DNA of 64,000 nt from Bordetella hinzii LMG 13501. GTDB lineage: Bacteria; Pseudomonadota; Gammaproteobacteria; Burkholderiales; Burkholderiaceae_B. Position numbers and translations under genes: made by a program. Below, in pieces: positions 19,715-28,609 of the stretch (within the stretch, counting starts at the first letter, position 1; the number at the start of each line of letters is the position of its first letter). Below the pieces are notes generated by a model. The model was given only the letters and a program-made list of their open reading frames with translations. It had not been told where the DNA came from and ran no database searches. The stretch lies in assembly GCF_001548475.1 (NCBI RefSeq), contig NZ_LRUJ01000009.1, positions 102,646-166,645 of the forward strand, in the 5' to 3' direction.

Positions 19715-20542
19715 TCAGTCGCGCGCGGCCTTGGCCACGCGCGGCCGACTGCGGCGCGGCCGCGACGGCATGATGCCGATCGCCGCCGCGCTTTTGTTTT
19801 GCGGGGTCAGCAGATTGCGCGACACCTCGGCGGCGGCCTGGCGGATGCGCGCCTGCAGCAGCTCCAGGCGGTCGGCGGGCGTGCGCGCTTGCGCGGTGAT
19901 GAAGACCAGGCTGCCCACGACTTTCTCATCGGGGCTGAAGATGGCCGCGCCTATGCCCATCAGCCCCGGGTCCACCTCGCCGTGCGAGACGCAGACGCCG
20001 GCGGTGCGCAGGCGCTTGAGATTACCGCGGAACTCATCCCAATCGGCGCCCAGGCCCGCCTCGCGGATCTCCTGTGCATGCCAGAGCATGAGATTGCGCA
20101 GCTGGTAGGGCGGCAGGTTGGCCAGGATGGGCTTGGCCGTGGCGCCCCGGAACATCGGGAAGGGGCGGCCGCGAGCGTAGCTCGATTCGATGCTGTGGTC
20201 GGTCCAGTAGCGGTCCACGCACATGACCTTATCGCCGTAATAGCTGCACAGCATCAGATTGGCATGCAGCTCGTCGCCGGTGCGCTGCATGACCTCGCGC
20301 GCCGCGTGCATCAGTGGATCATGCTGGCGCAGATGGCGGTCAAGTTCAATGATCCGGGAGCCCAGCACATAGGCGCCGCCGGAGGTCGGCGCGAGCAGGC
20401 CGCTCTCGGTCAGCGATTTCAGATAGCGGTAGGCGGTGGCGCGCGAGCACTCCAGATGCGCCATGACATCTTCCTGGAACGCGGCGGTGGTGTCGTCGCG
20501 GAAGAGATCAAGAATGGACAGCATGCGGTCTGGAGTGCTCAT
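19715..20542 (-). CDS. IclR-family transcription regulator
   Basis: This is a DNA-binding regulator of a catabolic pathway. The N-terminal winged helix-turn-helix (DRMLSILDLFRDDTTAAFQEDVMAHLECSRATAYRYLKSL) precedes the IclR effector domain, which includes LMLCSYYGDKVMCVDRYW and GRPFPMFRGATAKPILA. The C-terminal tail is very basic (SRPRRSRPRVAKAARD). It is the last gene of a minus-strand group with an SDR enzyme, a substrate-binding protein and a cupin. It probably controls that group and the divergent ABC operon, but its effector is unknown. Confidence 0.9.
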   Translation of the reverse strand: MSTPDRMLSILDLFRDDTTAAFQEDVMAHLECSRATAYRYLKSLTESGLLAPTSGGAYVLGSRIIELDRHLRQHDPLMHAAREVMQRTGDELHANLMLCSYYGDKVMCVDRYWTDHSIESSYARGRPFPMFRGATAKPILANLPPYQLRNLMLWHAQEIREAGLGADWDEFRGNLKRLRTAGVCVSHGEVDPGLMGIGAAIFSPDEKVVGSLVFITAQARTPADRLELLQARIRQAAAEVSRNLLTPQNKSAAAIGIMPSRPRRSRPRVAKAARD

Positions 20543-20555
20543 TGTGTTGTGATGC

Positions 20556-21311
20556 CTAATGAATGTGAAAACCGCCGTTGACGTCCACGACGGTGCCGGT
20601 TGAATAGGATGACAGATCGGAAGCGAGAAACAGCGCGGCCTGCGCCACCTCGGCCGGCAGGCCGAAGCGTTGCAGGGGAATGCCCTGTTTGAGTTCCCGC
20701 TCCCAATCTTCGCCGAACTTGCCCAGGGTCATGTCCGTTTCGATGATGCCCGGAGCAACGCAATTGGCGCGTATCCCCATGGGCCCCAGTTCACGGGCCA
20801 ATCCCTTGGTGAAGCTGATGACGCCGCCCTTGGAGGCCGCGTAATGCGACCCGCCCAGCAACCCGCCGCCGCGCAAGGCGGCGGTCGAGCCCAGGTTGAC
20901 GATGGCCGGCTGGCGCTTGCTGGCCCGCAGGGCGGGCAGCGCCGCCCGCGTGACGCGGTAAGTGCCGGTCAGGTTGACGTCGATCATACGGCGGAACTCG
21001 TCCTCGGACAGCTCGGCGAGGCGGGTGGCCGCGACAATGCCGGCGTTGTTGACCAGCACGTCCAGGCCCCCCAGCGCCTGCACGGCCCGGCCCACGGCGG
21101 CCTCGCAGCTGGCGGCATCCGAGATGTCGCAGTGCAGGTCCACCCGGCCGCCGGCCAGCGCCGGCTGCGCGCGGTCAGGGTAGGCCTGGTCGAGCACGGC
21201 GACCAGGGCGCCTTCGTCCAGAAAGCGCGTCACGATGGCCGCCCCGATGCCGCGCGGATTGGCGCCGCCGGTGACGATGACGCGCTTGCCTTGCAGCAGG
21301 CCGCCCATCAT
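20556..21311 (-). CDS. SDR-family NAD(P)-dependent oxidoreductase
   Basis: This is a classical short-chain dehydrogenase of 251 residues. The cofactor motif is TGGANPRGIGAA, the NNAG motif is in LVNNAGIVAA, and the catalytic Ser and Tyr-x-x-x-Lys are in NLGSTAALRGGG and HYAASKGG. The C-terminal PGIIETDMT is typical of the family. The ATG overlaps the stop of the upstream substrate-binding-protein gene by four bases, so the two are translationally coupled. The substrate is unknown; an alcohol or sugar-acid derivative imported by the adjacent ABC system is a reasonable guess. Confidence 0.9.
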   Translation of the reverse strand: MMGGLLQGKRVIVTGGANPRGIGAAIVTRFLDEGALVAVLDQAYPDRAQPALAGGRVDLHCDISDAASCEAAVGRAVQALGGLDVLVNNAGIVAATRLAELSEDEFRRMIDVNLTGTYRVTRAALPALRASKRQPAIVNLGSTAALRGGGLLGGSHYAASKGGVISFTKGLARELGPMGIRANCVAPGIIETDMTLGKFGEDWERELKQGIPLQRFGLPAEVAQAALFLASDLSSYSTGTVVDVNGGFHIH

Positions 21312-22513
21312 GGCTTGACCAGCGGGCAATTGCCCTGGTTGAGCGGGCGGAAGGCCTGCTCGGCCGGAATTTTGCGCACCAACTTGTAGTAGTCCCAGTC
21401 GCGCTTGGATTCGGAGGGCTTTTTCACCTGGAAGAGGTAGAGGTCGCGCATGACGCGGCCGTCTTCGCGTATCCGGCCATTGTCGGTCATGAAATCGTTG
21501 ATGGGCATGTCGTGCATTTTCTTGAGTACGGCCTCCGAAGCGTCGGTGCCCGCGGCTTTCACGGCGTTCAGATAGTGCAGGGCGGCGCTGTAGTTGCTGG
21601 CCTGCACCATCGAGGGCATGCGGCCGGTGCGCTTGAAATAGCGTTCCGACCACTGGCGTGCCTTGTCGTCCTGATCCCAGTAGAAAGGCTCGACCAGGTT
21701 CAGGCCCTGGGCGTACTCCAGCCCGACGCTGCGCACATCGACAATACTCATGAAGAGGGCGGCCACGCGCTGCTTGCTGCCCATGATGCCGAATTCGAAA
21801 GCTTGCTTGATACTGTTGATCGTGTCGCCGCTGCCGTTGGCCAGGCCGATCACTTGCGCCTTGGACGCCTGGGCTTGCAAGAGGTAGGACGAGAAATCCG
21901 AGCTGGCGATGGGATGGCGCACGCTGCCCACGACTTCGCCGCCGCGCGCCTTCACCACCGCCATGGCGTCGCGTTCCAACGAATGGCCGAAGGCATAGTC
22001 AGAGGCAATGAAGAACCAGCTCTTGCCGCCATCGTCCATGATGCCATTGGCCACGCCGGTGGCGTAGGCATAAGTGTCATAGGTCCAGTGGATGCCATTG
22101 GGCGAGCAGGCTTTGCCCGTGAGGTCGGCCGAACCGGCGCTGGTGAAAATCACCACGCGCTTCATCTGGCGCGTCAGGTCCTGCACCGCCAGCGCGATGG
22201 CCGAGTTGGGCACGTCCAGGATGAGATCAACCTTGTCGTTCTCATACCAGCGGCGAGCGATGGACACGCCGATATCGACCTTGTTCTGATGGTCGGCCGA
22301 GATTACCTCGATGGGCTTGCCCAGCACCGTGCCGCCGAAATCCTCCACCGCCATCTTGACGGCCTCGACGCCGAACTTGCCGGACAGGTCGGCCATCATC
22401 CCGGACTGGTCGCCCAGCACACCGATCTTCACCACATCATCGGAGACCTGGGCCTGGGCCGTCGAAAAGGCGCCAAGCAGGCAGGCCATCAAAAGCTTGC
22501 TGCGTAGTTTCAT
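21308..22513 (-). CDS. Branched-chain-type ABC transporter substrate-binding protein
   Basis: This periplasmic ligand-binding protein belongs to the Leu/Ile/Val-binding (type I fold) family. A signal peptide is clear (MKLRSKLLMACLLGAFSTAQAQ). The mature domain begins VSDDVVKIGVLGDQSGMMADLSGKFGVEAVKMAV, with FTSAGSADLTGKACSPNGIHWTYDTYAYA and FIASDYAFGHSLERDA as further family hallmarks. The other importer components are encoded divergently (ATPases and permease at 23897-27252). Many members of this subfamily bind aromatic acids rather than amino acids, so the ligand is open. Confidence 0.93.
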   Translation of the reverse strand: MKLRSKLLMACLLGAFSTAQAQVSDDVVKIGVLGDQSGMMADLSGKFGVEAVKMAVEDFGGTVLGKPIEVISADHQNKVDIGVSIARRWYENDKVDLILDVPNSAIALAVQDLTRQMKRVVIFTSAGSADLTGKACSPNGIHWTYDTYAYATGVANGIMDDGGKSWFFIASDYAFGHSLERDAMAVVKARGGEVVGSVRHPIASSDFSSYLLQAQASKAQVIGLANGSGDTINSIKQAFEFGIMGSKQRVAALFMSIVDVRSVGLEYAQGLNLVEPFYWDQDDKARQWSERYFKRTGRMPSMVQASNYSAALHYLNAVKAAGTDASEAVLKKMHDMPINDFMTDNGRIREDGRVMRDLYLFQVKKPSESKRDWDYYKLVRKIPAEQAFRPLNQGNCPLVKP

Positions 22514-22560
22514 GAGTATGTCTCCTTGGGGGTGCCTCTATCGGGCGGTCGTGAACGCGC

Positions 22561-22959
22561 CTATTCCAGCGTCTGGCCGGCGTAGGCGTCGATGAACAGA
22601 TTGGGTTTCAAGAAAAAGCTAAGCACCAGCGCGCCTTGCGGCGCGCGCGCCACGTGCTGGTTGCCGCGCGGACGCCAGACGTAGTCGCCCGCGCGGACCT
22701 CGCCTTCGGCGTCCACGATGGAGCCCTCCAGCACATAGGTCTGCTCGACCTCCACGTGCTCGTGCAAAGGCAACTCCGTGCCCGGCTGCCAGCGGAACAG
22801 GGCGGTCAGCAGGCCGGACTCCTTGTCTTGCATCAGGATTTTCATGTCGATGCCGGCGACCTGGGTGGGCTTCCAGGGCAGCTCATCGACCTTGATGAAA
22901 CGCGAGGCCAGCGGCGGCAGGGCGTTGGCCGGGGGATAGCCGGGGGTTTCGATAGCCAT
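22561..22959 (-). CDS. Cupin-domain protein
   Basis: This is a small single-domain cupin of 132 residues. The metal-binding motif 1 is LHEHVEVEQTYVLEGS, with two His and a Glu, and motif 2 supplies a His in RGNQHVA. Small cupins of this type act as isomerases, dioxygenases or lyases in degradative pathways. It is the first gene of the minus-strand group, 47 bases upstream of the substrate-binding-protein gene, with a good AGGAGAGGAG ribosome-binding site. Its reaction cannot be inferred. Confidence 0.85.
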   Translation of the reverse strand: MAIETPGYPPANALPPLASRFIKVDELPWKPTQVAGIDMKILMQDKESGLLTALFRWQPGTELPLHEHVEVEQTYVLEGSIVDAEGEVRAGDYVWRPRGNQHVARAPQGALVLSFFLKPNLFIDAYAGQTLE

Positions 22960-23008
22960 GGTCTCCTCTCCTTATGTCGTTATCAAAGAAAAACGAATAA
23001 TCTTGTTA

Positions 23009-23037
23009 TTGAGTGTTTAAGAATTGTCGCGTATATT
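23009..23037 (+). promoter_or_regulatory. Sigma-70-type promoter of the SDR-ABC operon
   Basis: TTGAGT and TATATT are separated by exactly 17 bases in the AT-rich divergent region between the cupin gene and the plus-strand SDR gene. It lies about 70 bases upstream of the GTG start. The region also contains short A/T-rich inverted elements that could be IclR sites, but none is clear enough to mark. Confidence 0.6.
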
Positions 23038-23104
23038 GAGATTAATGTCAAACCTTCGCGCAAGACGAAGCAGGCAGTCCAGGACAGAACGAGGAGACAA
23101 GAAC

Positions 23105-23884
23105 GTGAAACTGGAATATCTGGGCCAGACCTTTGGCCTGGCGGGACGCACCGCGCTGGTGACGGGGGCCGCGCGCGGTCTGGGCTATGCCATTGCCACC
23201 GCCCTGGGGCGGGCCGGCGCCCGGGTGGTGATCAACGATCTGGATGCCGCGGCCTGCGAGGGCGCGTGCCAGGGCCTGGCCGCCGAGGGCATCAGCGCCC
23301 GGGCGGCCGCCTTCGACGTCGGCGATGCCGAGGCAGTCGCCGGCGCGCTGGGCACGCTGGCCGCCGACGGGACGTCCATCGACATCCTGGTGAGCAACGC
23401 CGGCAACCAGAACCGCAAGCCCATCGTGGACATGCAGCCGGAAGAATGGCTGGCCTTGCAGAATGTGCACGTCAACGGCGCTTTCCATTGCGCGCGTGCC
23501 GTCCTGCCGGGCATGGTGGAGCGCGGCTTCGGCCGCATCGTGCTGATGTCATCGGTGGCCGGACAGGCCACCATGCCCAATATCGCCGCCTATGCCACCG
23601 CCAAGGGCGCCCTGGCGGCCTTCACCCGGGCGCTGGCGGTGGAATATGGCGGCAAGGGCGTGACCTGCAATGCGCTGGCGCCGGGCTTTGTGCGCACGGA
23701 TTTCACCCAGGGTCTGCAGGACAATCCGCATTTCCAGTCCTTCCTGGATTCCGCCGTGCCCGCCGGCCGCTGGGCCAGCCCCGGGGACATCGCGCCAGCC
23801 GTGGTCTATCTCGCCTCGCCGGCGGCGGCCTTCGTCAATGGCCATGTGCTGGCCATCGACGGCGGCTTGCTGGCCCGCATGTAG
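23105..23884 (+). CDS. SDR-family oxidoreductase
   Basis: This is a 259-residue short-chain dehydrogenase and the second one in this island. It has the TGAARGLG cofactor motif, LVSNAGNQN (a variant of NNAG), the catalytic Ser in LMSSVAGQ and Tyr/Lys in YATAKGALAAF, then PGFVRTDFT. The GTG start is preceded by a GAGGAG site. The conserved glycine-rich loop begins about 18 residues in, which supports this start over upstream ones. It is the first gene of an operon that continues with ABC transporter genes, so it probably acts on the imported compound. Confidence 0.9.
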   Translation: MKLEYLGQTFGLAGRTALVTGAARGLGYAIATALGRAGARVVINDLDAAACEGACQGLAAEGISARAAAFDVGDAEAVAGALGTLAADGTSIDILVSNAGNQNRKPIVDMQPEEWLALQNVHVNGAFHCARAVLPGMVERGFGRIVLMSSVAGQATMPNIAAYATAKGALAAFTRALAVEYGGKGVTCNALAPGFVRTDFTQGLQDNPHFQSFLDSAVPAGRWASPGDIAPAVVYLASPAAAFVNGHVLAIDGGLLARM

Positions 23885-23896
23885 GAGGGAGCGCCC

Positions 23897-24655
23897 ATGA
23901 CGACGACCGTGCTGTCGGCCGAGGGATTGATCAAGCGGTTTGGTGGATTCAACGCGGTCGACGGCGTGTCGCTGTCGCTGCGCGAAGGGTCCATCCATGC
24001 CTTGATCGGGCCCAATGGCGCCGGCAAAACCACCTGCTTCAACCTGCTGACCAAATTCCTCACGCCCGACGCGGGCGAGATCCGCTATCGGGGCCGTGAC
24101 ATCACCGCGCTCGCGCCCGAGCAGATCGCGCGCCTGGGCATCGTGCGGTCCTTCCAGATATCCGCGGTCTTCCTCGGCCTGACCGTGCTGCAGAACATGC
24201 GCGTGGCGCTGATGCGCCAGCATGGCGACGGCATGCGCTTCTGGCGTCATCGCAGCAGCCTGGACCGGCTCAATGGCCGGGCCCGCGAGCTGTTGCGCGA
24301 TGTCGGCTTGCAAGAGTGGGCGGACACCACGGCGGCCTTGCTGCCCTATGGCCGCAAGCGCGCGCTCGAAATCGCCATGACCCTGGCGCTGGAGCCCGAG
24401 GTCATGCTGCTGGACGAGCCCATGGCCGGGCTGGGCCAGGAGGACGTGGCGCGCATTGCCGCCCTGATCCGGCGGGTGTCGGCCAATCGGAGCATCCTGA
24501 TGGTGGAGCACAACCTGTCGGTGGTTGCCGACCTGTCCGATACCATCACCGTGCTGGCGCGCGGCGCGGTGTTGGCCCAGGGCGATTACGCCACCGTCTC
24601 GGCCGATGCGCGCGTGATCGCCGCCTACATGGGCTCTGAAGAGGAGGCGCACTGA
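23897..24655 (+). CDS. Branched-chain-type ABC transporter ATPase, LivG-like
   Basis: This is a cytoplasmic ATPase subunit of the importer. Walker A is GPNGAGKTT and Walker B is VMLLDEPMAGL, with a LivG-type extended loop between them (VLQNMRVALMRQHGDGMRFW). The signature segment reads LLPYGRKRALEIA, in place of the LSYG-type seen in many paralogues. It has 252 residues. Its stop overlaps the start of the livF-like gene (ATGA), so translation is coupled. Confidence 0.93.
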   Translation: MTTTVLSAEGLIKRFGGFNAVDGVSLSLREGSIHALIGPNGAGKTTCFNLLTKFLTPDAGEIRYRGRDITALAPEQIARLGIVRSFQISAVFLGLTVLQNMRVALMRQHGDGMRFWRHRSSLDRLNGRARELLRDVGLQEWADTTAALLPYGRKRALEIAMTLALEPEVMLLDEPMAGLGQEDVARIAALIRRVSANRSILMVEHNLSVVADLSDTITVLARGAVLAQGDYATVSADARVIAAYMGSEEEAH

Positions 24656-25347
24656 TGCTGGCCATCAAAGACCTCAACGCCTGGTATGGCGAGTCGCACG
24701 TCCTGCATGGCGTGGACCTGCAGGTGCAGCGTGGCGAACTGGTGACCATCCTGGGCCGCAATGGCGCGGGCAAGACCACGCTGCTGCGCGCCATCATGGG
24801 CATCCTCGAGAAGCGCCAAGGATCCATCGTCCTCAATGGCCAGGAGACGGTCGGCATGGCGCCGCACCGGATTCCGCGCCTGGGGGTGGTCTATTGCCCC
24901 GAAGAGCGGGCCGTCTTTCGCAGCCTGGACGTCACCGAAAACCTGCTTCTGCCGCCCAAGCTGGCCGATGGCGGGATGACGCTGGAAGAGATCTACACCC
25001 TCTTTCCCAATCTGCGCGAGCGCAGCGCCAGCTCGGGCGGCAACCTTTCCGGGGGCGAGCAGCAAATGCTGGCGATCGCGCGCATCCTGCGCACCGGCGC
25101 CCAGCTGATCCTGCTCGACGAACCGACCGAGGGGCTGGCGCCGGTCATCGTGCAGCAGATCGGCCAGGCCATCCGTGCCTTGAAGGCCAGGGGATTCACC
25201 ATCGTGCTGGTCGAGCAGAATTTCCGCTTCGCCACGCGCGTGGCCGACCGCCACTACGTCATGGAGCATGGCCGCGTCGTGGACCGGCTGTCCGCGCAAG
25301 AGGCGCACGAGGATCCGCGGCGCATCGCGCGCCACCTGGGTGTCTGA
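24655..25347 (+). CDS. Branched-chain-type ABC transporter ATPase, LivF-like
   Basis: This is the second ATPase of the importer, 230 residues. Walker A is GRNGAGKTT, the signature is NLSGGEQQMLAIAR, Walker B is LILLDEPTEGLAP, and the switch His region is VLVEQNFRFA. LivF and LivG proteins form a heterodimer under the two permeases. The permease gene follows after 12 bases. Confidence 0.94.
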   Translation: MLAIKDLNAWYGESHVLHGVDLQVQRGELVTILGRNGAGKTTLLRAIMGILEKRQGSIVLNGQETVGMAPHRIPRLGVVYCPEERAVFRSLDVTENLLLPPKLADGGMTLEEIYTLFPNLRERSASSGGNLSGGEQQMLAIARILRTGAQLILLDEPTEGLAPVIVQQIGQAIRALKARGFTIVLVEQNFRFATRVADRHYVMEHGRVVDRLSAQEAHEDPRRIARHLGV

Positions 25348-25359
25348 GGGGAGAAGACC

Positions 25360-27252
25360 GTGTTTGAAATCTTTGGCGTGCCCTCCACGGCACTGTTCGG
25401 CCAGCTCCTGCTCGGCCTGATCAATGGCGCGTTCTACGCGCTGCTGTCCATCGGCCTGGCAGTGATCTTCGGGCTGTTGAACATCATCAATTTCGCGCAT
25501 GGCGCGCAGTACACGGCGGGGGCATTCCTGGCCTGGATGCTCTTGAACTATGCCGGCGTGGGTTATTGGGCCGCCTTGCTGCTGGCGCCGCTCATCATGG
25601 CGCTCTTTGCCGTGGTGATGGAGCGCTTGCTGATCTCGCGCACCTACCGCATGGACCACCTCTACGGGCTGCTGCTGACCTTCGGCATCGCGCTGCTCAT
25701 CGAGGGCGGCCTGCGCCAGGCCTATGGCGTCTCCGGGCTGCCCTATACCATCCCCAAGGCCCTGAGTGGCGGCGTGAACCTGGGCTTTATGTTCTTGCCC
25801 TGGTATCGGGGCTGGGCGGTGCTGATCTCGCTGCTGCTCTGCCTGGGTGTGTGGCTGCTGATCGAAAAGACCCGGGTGGGCGCCATGCTGCGCGCGGCCA
25901 CCGAAAACCCGACCATCGTGCGCTCCTTCGGCATCAACGTGCCGCTGCTCATCACGCTGACCTACGCGCTGGGCGTGGCGCTGGCCTCGGTGGCCGGCGT
26001 GATCGCCGCGCCCATCTACCAGGTCAGCCCCTTGATGGGCTCCAACCTCGTGGTCGTCGTGTTTGCCGTGGTGGTGATCGGCGGCATGGGATCCATCATG
26101 GGGGCCATCGTCAGCGGCTTCGGCCTGGGCATCATCGAGGGCCTGACCAAGGTGTTCTATCCCGAGGCGGCCAACCTGGCGATCTTCATCATCATGGTGG
26201 TGGTGCTCCTGGTCAAGCCGGCCGGGCTTTTCGGGCGGCCCTTGCAGGTCCAGAACGTGCTGGCCGCCGAAGCGACGCGCCAGCCCGTGCAGCTCGGCCG
26301 CCATGCCTCGCGCACCATCATGCTTATCCTGGCCGCCGCGGCCCTGGTCGCGCCCTGGTTCATCTACCCGACCTTCCTGATGAAGGTGCTTTGCTTCGCC
26401 TTGTTCGCGGCGGCCTTCAATCTGCTGGTGGGCTACGTCGGCCTGCTGTCCTTCGGCCATGCGGCTTTCTTCGGATCGGCCGCCTATGCCACCGGCATCG
26501 TGATGAAGCTGCTGGGGGCCACGCCCGAGCTGGGCCTGCTGGCTGGCGTGCTTACCGGCGGCCTGCTGGGGTTGGTCTTCGGCGCCATCGCCATCCGCCG
26601 GCAGGGGATCTACTTCGCCATGATCACCCTGGCGCTGTCGCAGCTGGTCTATTTCATCGCCGTGCAGGCCGGATTCACGGGCGGCGAGGACGGGCTGCAA
26701 AGCGTGCCCAGGGGCAGGCTTTTCGGCCTGTTCGACCTCTCCGATGTGAAGACCATGTACTACTTCACGCTGGCGGTCTTCGCCCTGGGTTATGCCTTCG
26801 TGCTGCGCGTGCTGAACTCCCCCTTTGGCGAAGTCATCCGCTCGGTCCGCGACAATGAGCAGCGCGCCCGCTCGCTGGGCTATTCCACCTCGCGCTACAA
26901 GCTGATGGCATTTGTGATATCGGCCTCGGTGGCTGGCTTGGCCGGCGGCCTGAAAGTACTGGTCTTCGGCGTGGCCTCGCTGACCGACGTGCACTGGCAC
27001 GCCAACGGCGAAGTGGTGCTCATGGCGCTGCTGGGCGGCATCGGCACAGTGTTCGGCCCGCTGGCCGGCGCCTTCACCTTTGTGTCGCTGCAGAACTATC
27101 TGGCGCCGCTGGGATCCTGGGTGCTCATCGTGCAAGGCCTGATTTTCATCCTGTGTGTGTTGTTGTTCCGTGATGGCATCATGGGCCTGATCGCGCGGGC
27201 CTGGCTGGCCCTGGCGCATAGGCCCGTGGCCGGGCAGAAAAAGGAGGCTTGA
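25360..27252 (+). CDS. Fused ABC permease, LivH-LivM in one polypeptide
   Basis: This inner-membrane translocation component is 630 residues long. It contains the two permeases that are usually separate proteins. The LivH-like half spans about residues 1-290 (GLINGAFYALLSIGLAVIFGLLNIINFAHG). The LivM-like half follows from about 320 (LVGYVGLLSFGHAAFFGSAAYA). The charged linker includes GRPLQVQNVLAAEATRQP. The start is a GTG with a GGGGAG site. Such fusions are known in Burkholderiales. With both pore halves fused and two separate ATPases, the importer is complete together with the divergently encoded binding protein. Confidence 0.93.
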   Translation: MFEIFGVPSTALFGQLLLGLINGAFYALLSIGLAVIFGLLNIINFAHGAQYTAGAFLAWMLLNYAGVGYWAALLLAPLIMALFAVVMERLLISRTYRMDHLYGLLLTFGIALLIEGGLRQAYGVSGLPYTIPKALSGGVNLGFMFLPWYRGWAVLISLLLCLGVWLLIEKTRVGAMLRAATENPTIVRSFGINVPLLITLTYALGVALASVAGVIAAPIYQVSPLMGSNLVVVVFAVVVIGGMGSIMGAIVSGFGLGIIEGLTKVFYPEAANLAIFIIMVVVLLVKPAGLFGRPLQVQNVLAAEATRQPVQLGRHASRTIMLILAAAALVAPWFIYPTFLMKVLCFALFAAAFNLLVGYVGLLSFGHAAFFGSAAYATGIVMKLLGATPELGLLAGVLTGGLLGLVFGAIAIRRQGIYFAMITLALSQLVYFIAVQAGFTGGEDGLQSVPRGRLFGLFDLSDVKTMYYFTLAVFALGYAFVLRVLNSPFGEVIRSVRDNEQRARSLGYSTSRYKLMAFVISASVAGLAGGLKVLVFGVASLTDVHWHANGEVVLMALLGGIGTVFGPLAGAFTFVSLQNYLAPLGSWVLIVQGLIFILCVLLFRDGIMGLIARAWLALAHRPVAGQKKEA

Positions 27253-27554
27253 TGTTTCTGCATGTGGTGATGTTGCAACTTTCCGGGGCGGCCGATGCCG
27301 CCTTCCATGCCCGTGTGCAGGCCTATTGCCGGCGCATATTGGCCGAGTGCGACGGCGTGTTGGGCTATAGCTTCGGCGTCAACCAGGCCAGCCGCTCGGA
27401 CGGCCTGGGCCATGCCGTGGTGGCCGCCTTCGAGGACGGCCCGGCCCACGACCGTTACCAGGTTTCGCCCGCCCACCAGGAAATGAAGACCTATATGGCC
27501 GGCTTCATCGAGCGCCTGGTGGTCTATGACGGTGACGTGCCGCCCTTTAGCTGA
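27252..27554 (+). CDS. Dabb (stress-responsive alpha/beta barrel) domain protein
   Basis: This is a 100-residue protein with the Dabb ferredoxin-like fold. It opens MFLHVVMLQL, a typical first beta strand with the conserved His. A segment with Tyr-Ser-Phe-Gly (LGYSFGVNQASRSDGLGHAVVAAFED) and an ending around YQVSPAHQEMKTYM complete the pattern. Family members include small cyclases, dimerising enzymes and proteins of unknown function. The ATG overlaps the permease stop (TGATG), so it is part of the transporter operon and may act on the imported compound. Confidence 0.82.
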   Translation: MFLHVVMLQLSGAADAAFHARVQAYCRRILAECDGVLGYSFGVNQASRSDGLGHAVVAAFEDGPAHDRYQVSPAHQEMKTYMAGFIERLVVYDGDVPPFS

Positions 27555-27654
27555 CAGCCGGCTGAGCTAAAAAACTCCGTAAAACCGGATAAACTCGCGC
27601 ATTGTCAGTGTCAGCCGGCCCGGCCGGCCATGCGTCCATAGAGGTCCAACAATC

Positions 27655-28350
27655 ATGGAATACGTCATCCCCCCCCTGCCGGCCGTCTCGGTGCCCGTGG
27701 CCGGCAGCAATGCCCGCTTCCCGGTGCGCCGCGTCTATTGCGTCGGCCGCAATTACGCCGAGCACGCCAAGGAGATGGGTTTTACCGGCCGTGAAGATCC
27801 GTTCTTCTTCAACAAGCCGGCCGATGCCATCGTCGCGGTGGCCGACGGCGAAACCGGCGCCATGCCCTATCCGCCGCGCACGTCCAACCTGCACTACGAG
27901 ATGGAACTGGTCGTGGTGCTGTCCAAGGGCGGCAAGGATATCCCCGTGGACCAGGCCAATGAGTGCGTCTGGGGCTATGCCCTCGGCCTGGACATGACGC
28001 GCCGCGACTTGCAGGGCGAGGCCAAGAAGCAAGGCCGTCCCTGGGAAGTCGGCAAGGGTTTTGATTTCTCCGCGCCCATGGGCCCCATCCACCCGCGCAG
28101 CGTGGTCGGCACCCTCGAAAACGGCGCTATCTGGCTGGACGTCAACGGGCAGCGCAAGCAATCCAGCGACATCTCGCAGATGATCTGGAACATCCCCGAA
28201 AGCATCGCCTACCTGTCCACCTTGTTCGAGCTCCAGCCCGGCGACATCATCTTCACCGGCACGCCGGAAGGCGTGGGCGCCGTGGTCAAGGGCGACGAGC
28301 TGGTCGGCGGCGTCGACGGCCTGGGCGAACTGCGTGTCCGCATTGCCTGA
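27655..28350 (+). CDS. Fumarylacetoacetate hydrolase family protein
   Basis: This 231-residue enzyme of the FAH superfamily is most like fumarylpyruvate and acylpyruvate hydrolases. It has the CVGRNYAEHAKEMG segment, the metal-binding Glu pair in LHYEMELVVVLSKGG, an Asp in YALGLDMTRRDLQ, and the catalytic-site GDIIFTGTPEGVG loop. These enzymes cleave C-C bonds in the degradation of aromatic ring-fission products such as those of gentisate. It has a separate leader and no close partner genes. It could also act as an oxaloacetate decarboxylase-type member. Confidence 0.88.
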   Translation: MEYVIPPLPAVSVPVAGSNARFPVRRVYCVGRNYAEHAKEMGFTGREDPFFFNKPADAIVAVADGETGAMPYPPRTSNLHYEMELVVVLSKGGKDIPVDQANECVWGYALGLDMTRRDLQGEAKKQGRPWEVGKGFDFSAPMGPIHPRSVVGTLENGAIWLDVNGQRKQSSDISQMIWNIPESIAYLSTLFELQPGDIIFTGTPEGVGAVVKGDELVGGVDGLGELRVRIA

Positions 28351-28364
28351 GCCGGAGAGTTCCC

Positions 28365-28496
28365 ATGCGTAGCAAGATCGTGCTGACCGCCTTCGTGGTG
28401 TTCGGGTTTGTCCTGCAGGGCTGCAATACCGTGGCCGGCATGGGCAAGGACGTATCACGGGCGGGCAACGCCATTACCAACGCCGCCGAAAAATAA
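28365..28496 (+). CDS. Entericidin A/B-family small lipoprotein
   Basis: A 43-residue product begins MRSKIVLTAFVVFGFVLQGCNTV, a lipoprotein signal whose lipobox ends in the Cys at residue 20. The mature part is short (CNTVAGMGKDVSRAGNAITNAAEK), and the NTVAGMGKDV..AG pattern is diagnostic of entericidins. In E. coli the EcnA/EcnB pair is a toxin-antidote-like lipoprotein set linked to stress. Only one member is seen here. The gene starts 14 bases after the FAH gene and ends in a strong terminator. Confidence 0.85.
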   Translation: MRSKIVLTAFVVFGFVLQGCNTVAGMGKDVSRAGNAITNAAEK

Positions 28497-28514
28497 GCAG
28501 CGCCGCGTTGCAGA

Positions 28515-28542
28515 CCCTCCGCCCGGGCGGAGGGTTTTTTTT
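28515..28542 (+). terminator. Terminator after the entericidin gene
   Basis: CCCTCCGCCC and GGGCGGAGGG form a 10-bp perfect inverted repeat followed by eight T residues, 18 bases downstream of the stop. Confidence 0.9.
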
Positions 28543-28609
28543 CGCCTTCGCCGCCGTCCGGGCGGCTTTGGCCAATAATGCGCCCTGGCCTACTGATGCA
28601 GGAGCATGC

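Noticed and set aside
24625..27219. 864-codon minus-strand open frame over the ABC transporter genes
   Set aside because: The composition (Gln/His/Asp/Gly-rich, no domains) is typical of a shadow; the plus-strand ATPase and permease genes are unmistakable.
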